A stretch of DNA of 7,313 bases from Planctomycetota bacterium (GTDB lineage: Bacteria > Planctomycetota > Planctomycetia > Pirellulales > Thermoguttaceae): contig JAEWUR010000496.1 of NCBI GenBank assembly GCA_023397045.1, positions 1 to 7,313 on the forward strand. The letters are read 5' to 3'. Positions 1 to 5,645 of this stretch are shown in pieces; position 1 is the stretch's first letter; each line of letters starts with the position of its first letter. Position numbers and translations under genes: made by a program. Below the pieces are notes generated by a model, which was given only the letters and a program-made list of their open reading frames with translations, had not been told where the DNA came from and made no database searches.

Positions 1-900
1 TATGAGCGTGAAGACGAGGTTCGTCATGCCGATGATGATGGATTGGGCCAATTGGCTGGTCTGCTCGGCCCCGGCCATGCGGAAGATATGGCCGCTGTAG
101 TACAGAATCGCATTGATGCCGGCCAACTGGTTGAACGACGCGACCATGAAGGCGAGCAGGATCGGCTTCAAATACTTGCGCCGGAAGAACGGCTCGTCCA
201 AGCCGACCGTCTCTTCGTGCAGCGATTCGACGATTTCTTGCAAGAGCGCATCGGGATTGTCGTTGCCCAAGCGTTTCAACACATCGAGCGCCTCGGCCCG
301 GCGATGGCGCTTGACAAGCCAGCGCGGACTCTCGGGAATCGGCAGAAGAAGTCCAAAGAAGATCACGCAGGGGATCGCTTCGACGCCGAGCATCCAACGC
401 CACGACGACGGATCGTCCGGCATCAGCATCGCGATGATGAAATTCGAGATATACGCGGCCACCAGACCGATGACGATGTTCAGTTGACTTGTGGCGACCA
501 GTCGGCCGCGGGCATACGGCGGCGAAATCTCCGCAATGTACATTGGCGAGACGACCGACGCGCCGCCGATTGCGATGCCACCGATGAATCGGAAGACCAT
601 CAGCGAAGTCCAATCCCAAGCGAACGCACAGCCGACGGCCGACACGAAGAAGAACAGCGAAAGCAGCATCAATACCGGCTTGCGTCCCCACCATTCCGAC
701 GGTTTGCCGGTGATGAGCGAGCCGAGAATTGTGCCAATCAGCGCGCTGGCAACCGTGAAGCCCAATGCGAGCGGTGAGAGATTGAATTGCTCGGTGAGCA
801 TCTCGGTCGTGCCCGAGATGACGATCGTGTCGAAGCCGAAAAGGAATCCGGCCACGGCCGCCACCATCGCGCTTTGGATCAAATAGCGGTTCAGTCGCAC
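1..900 (-). CDS. MFS sugar porter family transporter (3' part beyond window)
   Basis: Inner-membrane sugar transporter of the sugar porter family (XylE/GLUT type, usually about 450-530 residues); the first 300 residues are present and the C-terminal half lies beyond position 1. Translating the reverse complement shows the family signatures: FLFGFDTIVISG in TM1 (residues 19-30), the loop 2-3 motif ending EWWGRKP (69-75), PMYIAEISPPYARGR (119-133) followed by Q139, PESPRWL (189-195), and NQLAGINAILYYS in TM7 (257-269). Six membrane segments, a central hydrophilic loop (about 188-246), TM7 and the start of TM8 are visible. The start is GTG at 900-898: an in-frame TGA lies eight codons upstream and GGAG lies 10 nt before the GTG. 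The usual first Gln of the QQ pair in TM7, which contacts sugar in XylE, is Asn here (N257). It is divergent from the regulator gene and has its own weak operator copy upstream. The substrate is probably a monosaccharide but cannot be named. Confidence 0.93.
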   Translation of the reverse strand, partial: MRLNRYLIQSAMVAAVAGFLFGFDTIVISGTTEMLTEQFNLSPLALGFTVASALIGTILGSLITGKPSEWWGRKPVLMLLSLFFFVSAVGCAFAWDWTSLMVFRFIGGIAIGGASVVSPMYIAEISPPYARGRLVATSQLNIVIGLVAAYISNFIIAMLMPDDPSSWRWMLGVEAIPCVIFFGLLLPIPESPRWLVKRHRRAEALDVLKRLGNDNPDALLQEIVESLHEETVGLDEPFFRRKYLKPILLAFMVASFNQLAGINAILYYSGHIFRMAGAEQTSQLAQSIIIGMTNLVFTLI

Positions 901-975
901 AGTCGTGATGCTCCGAACGGGTCAGAAAGTGATGGGACAAACAGGAGACGATCCACCCGATAGCGGGCTACCATG

Positions 976-1030
976 AGCGTAACGAAAACGATGGGCCGAG
1001 TCTATGAGATTCGTTGCCTTTGCTTTGAGA
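976..1030 (-). promoter_or_regulatory. Probable operator and promoter of the sugar porter gene
   Basis: On the minus strand TCTCAAAG starts at 1030 and TCTCATAG at 1008, a 22-bp direct repeat. A poor -10-like hexamer TACGCT starts at 981, exactly 49 bp from the first half-site start, the same distance as in the GRE and activase promoters. Transcription would begin near 969, leaving a leader of about 69 nt. The match is clearly weaker than the other two copies: the spacing is one base longer and the second half-site has one mismatch in the TCTCAA core. It would serve the transporter at 1-900. Confidence 0.45.
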
Positions 1031-1104
1031 ATGGTTTCAGCCCGTCGTGAATGCGAGGTGTTTGCCTGTTTTCCGGCAATATCGTCGCAAAGGCCAGATG
1101 TCCC

Positions 1105-1143
1105 GATTGAGATTTTTGGTGGCCGACCGACAAAGTCTTGAGA
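1105..1143 (-). promoter_or_regulatory. Wide-spaced TCTCAA operator pair in the transporter/regulator divergent region
   Basis: On the minus strand TCTCAAGA starts at 1143 and TCTCAATC starts at 1112. The half-sites resemble those before the GRE and activase but are 31 bp apart instead of 21, i.e. one extra helical turn, so both still face the same side of the DNA. The element lies about 205 bp upstream of the transporter start codon. Its 1138-1143 half, read on the plus strand as TTGAGA, is also the -35 of the regulator's candidate promoter. It could mediate autoregulation or act as a distal site for looping to the copy at 1003-1030. This role is inferred. Confidence 0.5.
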
Positions 1144-1166
1144 TCGAGCGTCGTAGACTCTAGAAT
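1138..1166 (+). promoter_or_regulatory. Candidate sigma-70 type promoter of the XylR-type regulator
   Basis: TTGAGA (1138-1143), a 17-nt spacer and TAGAAT (1161-1166) each match the bacterial housekeeping consensus at five of six positions with ideal spacing. Transcription would start near 1173, giving a leader of about 38 nt before the GTG at 1211. The -35 hexamer coincides with a TCTCAA half-site on the opposite strand, so a bound regulator could block its own promoter. Confidence 0.6.
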
Positions 1167-1210
1167 TGGGGTAGGCGTGATGTTTTCCAGCGTCCTGTAC
1201 GGAGCCGCCC

Positions 1211-2371
1211 GTGGCAGAGAGACCCCGAGTAGCCTTGCTTGTCGAGATGTCGGGCATTTACGGCCGTCAGATTCTCGACGGCGTCGCCCGATACGTGCGG
1301 TCGCATCGGCCGTGGTCGGTATTTCTCGAACAGCGCGAGCTGCGGGCGCCCACGCCGCCTTGGCTGTTGCGCACCCGGTGGGACGGAATCCTCTGTCGCT
1401 CGACCGACCGGCGACTGGCCAAGGCGCTGCTGCACCGCGGCATTCCGACGGTGGACCTGAACGACATTTACGGCGACCTGGGCATGCCGCGGATCTTGTC
1501 CGACCATCGCGCGATCGGCCGCCTCGGCGCTCAGCATCTGCTCGAACGCGGGTTGCGACACTTCGCCTTCTGCGGATTCGCGAAGGAAACATGGTCCGAC
1601 CTGCGCCGCGACGGATTCGCCGAGACCGTCCGAGCGGCAGGCCGTCCCATCGAACGTTATGAATCGCCCTGGCGCGGTCTGCATGCTCCGGAGTGGACGG
1701 CCGACCAGGAGAAAATCGGCGAGTGGCTGCTCGGATTGCCAAAACCTCTGGGCGTGTTGGCCTGCAACGACGTTCGCGGCCAACAGGTGCTCAATGCATG
1801 TCGAACCGTGGGCTTGGCCGTGCCGGAAGAGGGGGCCGTCGTCGGCGTCGACAACGAGAAGGTACTCTGCGAATTGTGCGATCCTCCGCTGTCGAGCGTC
1901 GTCCCGAATCCCGAGCGGATCGGCTATGAAGCGGCCGAATGGCTCGACCATTTGATGGCGGGCGATGTCGTCGCGCCGGCCGAGCGGCTCGTCGAGCCGG
2001 TCGACGTCGTCATGCGTCAATCGTCCGACGTGCTGGGCATCGACGATCGGGAAATCGCCGCTGCGGTCCGGTACATTCGCGAAAACGCCTGCAACGGCGT
2101 GACCGTGCGCGATGTCGTCGAACATCTGGCCGTCTCGCGGAGTTTTTTGGAACGCCGTTTTCGGAAATACGTCGGTCGGTCGCCGCAGGACGAAATCCGA
2201 ACGGTCCAGATCAAGCGGGTCAAGCAACTGCTGGCCGAGACCGATCTCGTGCTCGAAGCGATTGCCAAGCTGGCCGGGTACGTCCATCCCGAATACATGA
2301 GTGTGGTCTTCAAGCGAATGACCGGCCAAACGCCCGGCGATTTCCGCCGACACGCGCAAAGGGCCGATTAG
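1211..2371 (+). CDS. XylR-type transcriptional regulator (sugar-binding-like sensor plus AraC HTH)
   Basis: Cytoplasmic transcription factor with the architecture and length of E. coli XylR (386 residues here, 392 there). Residues 5-270 form a LacI/periplasmic-binding-protein-like sensor: RVALLVEMSGIYGRQIL (6-22), LACNDVRGQQVL (183-194) and VPEEGAVVGVDNE (204-216) are typical of this fold, with D187 and D214 in positions that often line the ligand site. Residues about 283-380 are an AraC-type DNA-binding domain with two helix-turn-helices (about 297-319 and 346-369) and the FKRMTGQTPGDFRR ending. The GTG start follows GGAG (1201-1204) by 6 nt. The gene is divergent from the sugar porter and 81 bp ahead of the GRE gene on the same strand. 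AraC/XylR proteins bind direct repeats, and matching repeats lie before the transporter, GRE and activase, so it is likely their local activator. The ligand is unknown; xylose or arabinose would be a guess. Confidence 0.93.
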   Translation: MAERPRVALLVEMSGIYGRQILDGVARYVRSHRPWSVFLEQRELRAPTPPWLLRTRWDGILCRSTDRRLAKALLHRGIPTVDLNDIYGDLGMPRILSDHRAIGRLGAQHLLERGLRHFAFCGFAKETWSDLRRDGFAETVRAAGRPIERYESPWRGLHAPEWTADQEKIGEWLLGLPKPLGVLACNDVRGQQVLNACRTVGLAVPEEGAVVGVDNEKVLCELCDPPLSSVVPNPERIGYEAAEWLDHLMAGDVVAPAERLVEPVDVVMRQSSDVLGIDDREIAAAVRYIRENACNGVTVRDVVEHLAVSRSFLERRFRKYVGRSPQDEIRTVQIKRVKQLLAETDLVLEAIAKLAGYVHPEYMSVVFKRMTGQTPGDFRRHAQRAD

Positions 2372-2391
2372 CGGCGGCCTGATGAAAAGGT

Positions 2392-2446
2392 TCTCAAGAA
2401 GAATCCGCCGCCTCTCAATGTCCCGGCACGATGCGCCGCATACAAT
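2392..2446 (+). promoter_or_regulatory. Direct-repeat operator and promoter of the glycyl radical enzyme gene
   Basis: TCTCAAGA (2392-2399), 13 nt containing CCGCCG, then TCTCAATG (2413-2420): half-sites 21 bp apart. A -10-like TACAAT starts at 2441, 28 bp after the second half-site starts. The position expected for the -35 (about 2418-2423) has no consensus and abuts or overlaps the second half-site. This is the class II activator layout known for AraC and XylR. The same block with the same spacings lies before the activase gene (23 of 29 positions identical), which is strong internal evidence for function. Predicted transcription start is about 2453. Confidence 0.75.
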
Positions 2447-2452
2447 GAGGGT

Positions 2453-4549
2453 ATGAACAACTCTCGATTGACGGAAATGCAGCGGCGCGTGCGCAACCGC
2501 GAACAGGCGATCCATCGTCACGCATCGGCCCCCGATGTCTTGAACGAATGCAACAACGAACGGCTTTCGTGGCCGCGCCGGGCTTCAAGGCTAGTCCGGC
2601 GAATGTGCGAGGCCGAGTCGCCGGTCATTGAGCCGGACGCGCGAATCGCCTTCTTGCGCACCAATCCCCGGCAGATCCCAACCTACTATACCGCCGACGA
2701 TTGGGCCCGACGGACCGAGGGTCATGCGCTGCACGAATTGGGACCGATCAGCAACATCTGCGCCGACTGGGGCATGGTGCTCAGCCAAGGGTTGCTGGGG
2801 CGTCGCGCTGTCGCAGTGGCCACGCGCGACCGGCTGGCCGCCGACACGAAGGCCGTGGAATTTCTCGATGCCGCGATCGAGACGATCGACGCCGTCCTCT
2901 CCTTGGCGTCACGCTATGCCGACGCCGCACGACAGGCGGGCAATTTCGAGCTGGAAAAAATCCTACGACGCGTTCCGGCCGAGCCGCCGCGCACGTTCCA
3001 CGAAGCCCTCCAATCGCTGCGGTTTTGTCATGCCATCGTCTGGTTGGCGGGCCATTATCACGTTGGCCTTGGTCGATTCGATCAGTACATGTGGCCGTAT
3101 CTCGACGCCGACCTTTCGGCCGGGCGACTCGATACCGCCGGCGCCGAGGAATTGTTGGCCGAATTCTTCATCTCGCTGAACAAGGACTCGGACCTCTATC
3201 CGGGCGTGCAGCAGGGCGACAACGGCCAATCGCTGATGCTTGGCGGCGTGACGCGCGATGGGGCCGACGCCGTGAATGCCCTCACCTACATGGTGCTGCG
3301 CGTTGCCTGCGACGTCGCGATGATCGATCCGAAGATCAACCTGCGAATCAACAGAGACACCGGCCTCGAACTGCTCAGTCTCGCCAGCGAGTTGACTCGG
3401 CTTGGCCTTGGTTTTCCGCAATATTCGAACGATGACGTGGTCATACCCGCCTTGGTTGCGCACGGCTATGACATTGAGGACGCTCGCGACTACACCGTGG
3501 CGGCCTGCTGGGAATTCATTATTCCCGGCCGCGGCATGGAAGTGGTCAACGTTGGCGCGGTTTCGATGCCGGCCGCCGTCGATCGCGCCATTCGCGAAGG
3601 ATTGGCCGCCGGCGATGACCTCGACGGCATGATGGCCCGCGTTCGCAGCGACATGGGCGAACAAGTCCAACGGCTGGTCGACTCGTACCGGACCTTGTTG
3701 CTGCCGCCGGCCCCTTGGTATTCGGTCCTCATGGACGACTGCCTGGAGAACGGCCGCGATCTGTCGGAAGGGCTGAAATACAACAATTTCGGCATCCATG
3801 GCGCCTGTTCGGCCAGTGCGGCCGATGCCTTGGCAGCCGTCGAAACGCTCGTGCTTTCCGAAAATCGAGTTGACCGTGCCAATTTGGTCAATGCGTTGAT
3901 CACCGACTTCGAAAATGATGAGCCGTTGCGCCGAATGTTGGCCGACGACGGTCCGAAGGTTGGAAATAACGACGATCGGGCGGATCGCTGGTTGACCGCC
4001 CTGTTCGATGCGTTCGCCGAGGCCTGCGAGGCCGTCGACGACAACGGGCGCGGCGGCATCATCCGTCCCGGCTCGGGCTCGGCTATGTATTACGTCTGGC
4101 TGGCCGAAGGTCACGATGGGATGCGGGAACCGGCCGTCGGTGCAACGGCCGATGGGCGTCGCCGCGGGCAATATTTCAGCGCCAACTTGGCGCCGTCGCC
4201 GGGCGCGACGATCCGCGGCCCGATCAGCGTTTTGCAGAGCTTCGGCAAGATCGACTATCGCCGCGTCTGCAACGGCGGACCGGTCACGTTGGAGCTTTCC
4301 GACGCGGTCTTTCACGGCGAGGATTCACTTCGGAAGGTCGCGATGCTGGTGCGAACCTTCGCGCAACTCGGTTGCCAACAACTCCAGTTGAATGCAATCA
4401 ACGTCGAAACGCTGAAGGATGCCAAACGCCATCCCGAGCGGCACAGGAACCTCATCGTGCGCGTCTGGGGTTGGAGCGGCTATTTCTGCGAGCTGGAACC
4501 GCCCTACCAGGACCACGTCATTGCTCGCCATTCGTTCTGCTGCGGCTAG
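2453..4549 (+). CDS. Glycyl radical enzyme (PFL-like superfamily), uncharacterised eliminase/dehydratase type
   Basis: Oxygen-sensitive radical enzyme of the pyruvate formate-lyase-like superfamily, 698 residues (many members have 760-850). Visible family blocks: FHEALQSLRF (182-191), GRFDQYMWPYLDAD (207-220), GQSLMLGGVTRDGADAVN (258-275), the thiyl-radical Cys in ACWE (C352, E354), GIHGACSASAADAL (447-460), and the C-terminal glycyl-radical motif RVWGWSGYF (670-678; radical Gly G673). E354 matches the general base of glycerol, choline and hydroxyproline lyases or dehydratases; PFL has Cys-Cys there, so a pyruvate formate-lyase label would be wrong. Odd points are Trp after the radical Gly instead of the usual Tyr, Trp in ACWE, Asn366 where glycerol dehydratase has an Asp, and no His near residue 101. 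ATG 2453 is chosen because the inferred promoter would start transcription there; ATG 2477 is an alternative. Its activase is convergent. The substrate is unknown; a sugar-derived polyol is an inference from context. Confidence 0.92.
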   Translation: MNNSRLTEMQRRVRNREQAIHRHASAPDVLNECNNERLSWPRRASRLVRRMCEAESPVIEPDARIAFLRTNPRQIPTYYTADDWARRTEGHALHELGPISNICADWGMVLSQGLLGRRAVAVATRDRLAADTKAVEFLDAAIETIDAVLSLASRYADAARQAGNFELEKILRRVPAEPPRTFHEALQSLRFCHAIVWLAGHYHVGLGRFDQYMWPYLDADLSAGRLDTAGAEELLAEFFISLNKDSDLYPGVQQGDNGQSLMLGGVTRDGADAVNALTYMVLRVACDVAMIDPKINLRINRDTGLELLSLASELTRLGLGFPQYSNDDVVIPALVAHGYDIEDARDYTVAACWEFIIPGRGMEVVNVGAVSMPAAVDRAIREGLAAGDDLDGMMARVRSDMGEQVQRLVDSYRTLLLPPAPWYSVLMDDCLENGRDLSEGLKYNNFGIHGACSASAADALAAVETLVLSENRVDRANLVNALITDFENDEPLRRMLADDGPKVGNNDDRADRWLTALFDAFAEACEAVDDNGRGGIIRPGSGSAMYYVWLAEGHDGMREPAVGATADGRRRGQYFSANLAPSPGATIRGPISVLQSFGKIDYRRVCNGGPVTLELSDAVFHGEDSLRKVAMLVRTFAQLGCQQLQLNAINVETLKDAKRHPERHRNLIVRVWGWSGYFCELEPPYQDHVIARHSFCCG
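4546..4549. other. Shared CTAG carrying both stop codons of convergent GRE and activase genes
   Basis: The palindrome CTAG holds TAG for the GRE on the plus strand (4547-4549) and TAG for the activase on the minus strand (4548-4546). The genes therefore overlap by four bases tail to tail with no room for a terminator between them, so their transcripts must end inside the opposite gene. Confidence 0.9.
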
Positions 4550-5301
4550 ACCATGATTGCTTTCACGCCAAACGATTCGAAAACCGAGATGTCGGGCGTG
4601 GTCGCCGCGTTTTCGTCGAAGCCGGGAGAGAAAGCCATGCCGACCGGTCGATATTTGCCGCCGGCGGCTCGATTGTAGGGCAGCAGTTCAACATGACGCA
4701 CATTGGGACATTCGCCGACTCGTCCGGCGATGGCCGACAGGTTGGCCGCGGTGTCGGTAACGCCCGGCACCAGCGGCACTCGGACGATGCATGGCGTCGA
4801 AAGCGTTGACAACGCTCGTAGATTGCTCAATATGGGCTCGTTCGAGCAACCGGTGTATCGACGGTGCAGTTCCGGATCGATCAGTTTCAGATCGAAGAGC
4901 ACCAGATCGACGCGGGAGGCTAAAGACAAAAAGTCTTTGGCTGAACCATAGCCCGAGGTGTCCAGCACGGTATGCGTGCGGTCGAGCCGGCCGATTACTT
5001 CCAACACGAAATCGGCCTGCGCGAGCGGTTCACCGCCGGAAAACGTGATTCCGCCGCCGGAGTCGCGCAGGATGTCGGCCTGCCCGTTCAACAGGACCGC
5101 GAGTTCGGCGGAATCGTACCATCGGCCGACCGTTCGCTCGCCGGCGAGGCCGTGAATGACTTGGGGCGCTGCCGAGATGCCCTCGGGATTGTGACACCAC
5201 GAGCACCGCATCGGGCAGCCCTTCAGGCAAACCGTCGTGCGGATGCCCGGCCCGTCATGCACCGCAAACTCTCGGATGTCGAATACAATTCCTCGAAGCA
5301 T
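4546..5301 (-). CDS. Glycyl radical enzyme activase (radical SAM, PflA-like)
   Basis: Radical SAM enzyme that would install the glycyl radical on the neighbouring GRE by cleaving S-adenosylmethionine; cytoplasmic and oxygen-sensitive. At 251 residues it is the length of E. coli PFL activase (about 246). The signature runs FAVHDGPGIRTTV (12-24), then the cluster motif C29-x3-C33-x2-C36 within CPMRCSWCHNPEG (29-41), TFSGGEP (86-92), DTSGYG (114-119), LFDLKLIDPELHRRYTG (135-151), RVPLVPGVTD (174-183) and VELLPYNRAAGGKY (204-217). There are no Cys between C36 and the GGE motif, so the two-cluster ferredoxin insert found in many GRE activases is absent. Small variations are C25 where Phe is common and N210 where His is common. 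The ATG at 5301 follows AGAGAGA closely. It has its own promoter with the same operator as the GRE, which explains co-expression despite opposite orientation. Confidence 0.93.
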   Translation of the reverse strand: MLRGIVFDIREFAVHDGPGIRTTVCLKGCPMRCSWCHNPEGISAAPQVIHGLAGERTVGRWYDSAELAVLLNGQADILRDSGGGITFSGGEPLAQADFVLEVIGRLDRTHTVLDTSGYGSAKDFLSLASRVDLVLFDLKLIDPELHRRYTGCSNEPILSNLRALSTLSTPCIVRVPLVPGVTDTAANLSAIAGRVGECPNVRHVELLPYNRAAGGKYRPVGMAFSPGFDENAATTPDISVFESFGVKAIMV

Positions 5302-5350
5302 TCTCTCTGGTTAATAACGCATAACGTGTTGCAGTATCGCCGCAAATTGG

Positions 5351-5405
5351 ATTTTACGGTCCTCCGGCAGCCCGATCATTGAGAACCGGCGGCATTCTCT
5401 TGAGA
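5351..5405 (-). promoter_or_regulatory. Direct-repeat operator and promoter of the activase gene
   Basis: On the minus strand TCTCAAGA starts at 5405, then 13 nt containing CCGCCG, then TCTCAATG from 5384 to 5377. The -10-like TAAAAT starts at 5356, 28 bp after the second half-site starts, exactly as in the GRE promoter. Transcription would begin near 5344, leaving a leader of about 43 nt with a purine-rich ribosome site (AGAGAGA) before ATG 5301. No consensus -35 is visible, as expected for an activator-dependent promoter. Confidence 0.75.
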
Positions 5406-5437
5406 CTGTTTGCCAGCCCACACCCCGGCCCGCCTAG

Positions 5438-5466
5438 TTGCGAAAGGCCGGCCGATTGCGGATAAT
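5438..5466 (+). promoter_or_regulatory. Weak candidate promoter of the glycosidase gene
   Basis: In the 326-nt divergent region 5302-5627, TTGCGA (5438-5443), a 17-nt spacer and GATAAT (5461-5466) match the housekeeping consensus at four and five of six positions. The leader would be about 170 nt. No TCTCAA half-site reads in the direction of the glycosidase, although the activase operator lies only about 33 bp upstream of this -35. A second GATAAT at 5523-5528 lacks a partner. The rest of the region (about 5467-5627) shows no gene or other clear element. Confidence 0.25.
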
Positions 5467-5645
5467 GAAGATACCTGCCTGACGGTCGCATTGGCCGACC
5501 GCCGATTATTGATACTCAGGTAGATAATGTCGGGTGGTTCATGGCCGAAAACTCCTGTTTACCGGCCTTCCGTTGGTCGGCCTCGCGGCATTACTTTCCT
5601 GAGACCCAATAGCTGCCCGCCCAACCCATGCTGGAGATTCTCGAA

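Noticed and set aside
43..886. Three overlapping plus-strand open frames in the left 0.9 kb
   Set aside because: They are antisense to the sugar porter, whose frame runs without stops from 900 to 1 and contains all family signatures.
922..1257. A 111-codon minus-strand open frame spanning the divergent control region
   Set aside because: It overlaps the regulator start and the probable operators, has no recognisable domain, and ends just before the transporter's start.
2371..2411. GCGGCGG and CCGCCGC after the regulator stop as a terminator hairpin
   Set aside because: Only a 7-bp stem with a 27-nt loop and no T-run; the CCGCCG half is better explained as part of the operator block shared with the activase promoter.
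1160..2521. A 453-codon open frame on the minus strand opposite the XylR-type regulator, longer than the regulator itself
   Set aside because: Its translation has no recognisable domain and is rich in Arg, His, Asp and Gln as expected of antisense frames in GC-rich genes, while the plus frame is an unmistakable XylR-type protein.
2963..4315. A 450-codon minus-strand open frame inside the GRE gene
   Set aside because: The plus-strand frame carries all GRE motifs; the antisense product resembles no family and has no ribosome site I could identify.
2453..4549. Naming the GRE as pyruvate formate-lyase
   Set aside because: The thiyl site is ACWE with a single Cys and a Glu, not the Cys-Cys pair of pyruvate formate-lyase.
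4641..4668. Adjacent palindromes CGACCGGTCG and GCCGCCGGCGGC as a regulatory or terminator element
   Set aside because: Both lie within the conserved coding sequence of the activase (LLPYNRAAGGKYRPVG region), and GC-rich codons explain them.
5523..5528. GATAAT as a second -10 for the glycosidase
   Set aside because: No -35-like hexamer lies 16-18 bp upstream, and the nearby TTGATA is only 8 bp away.
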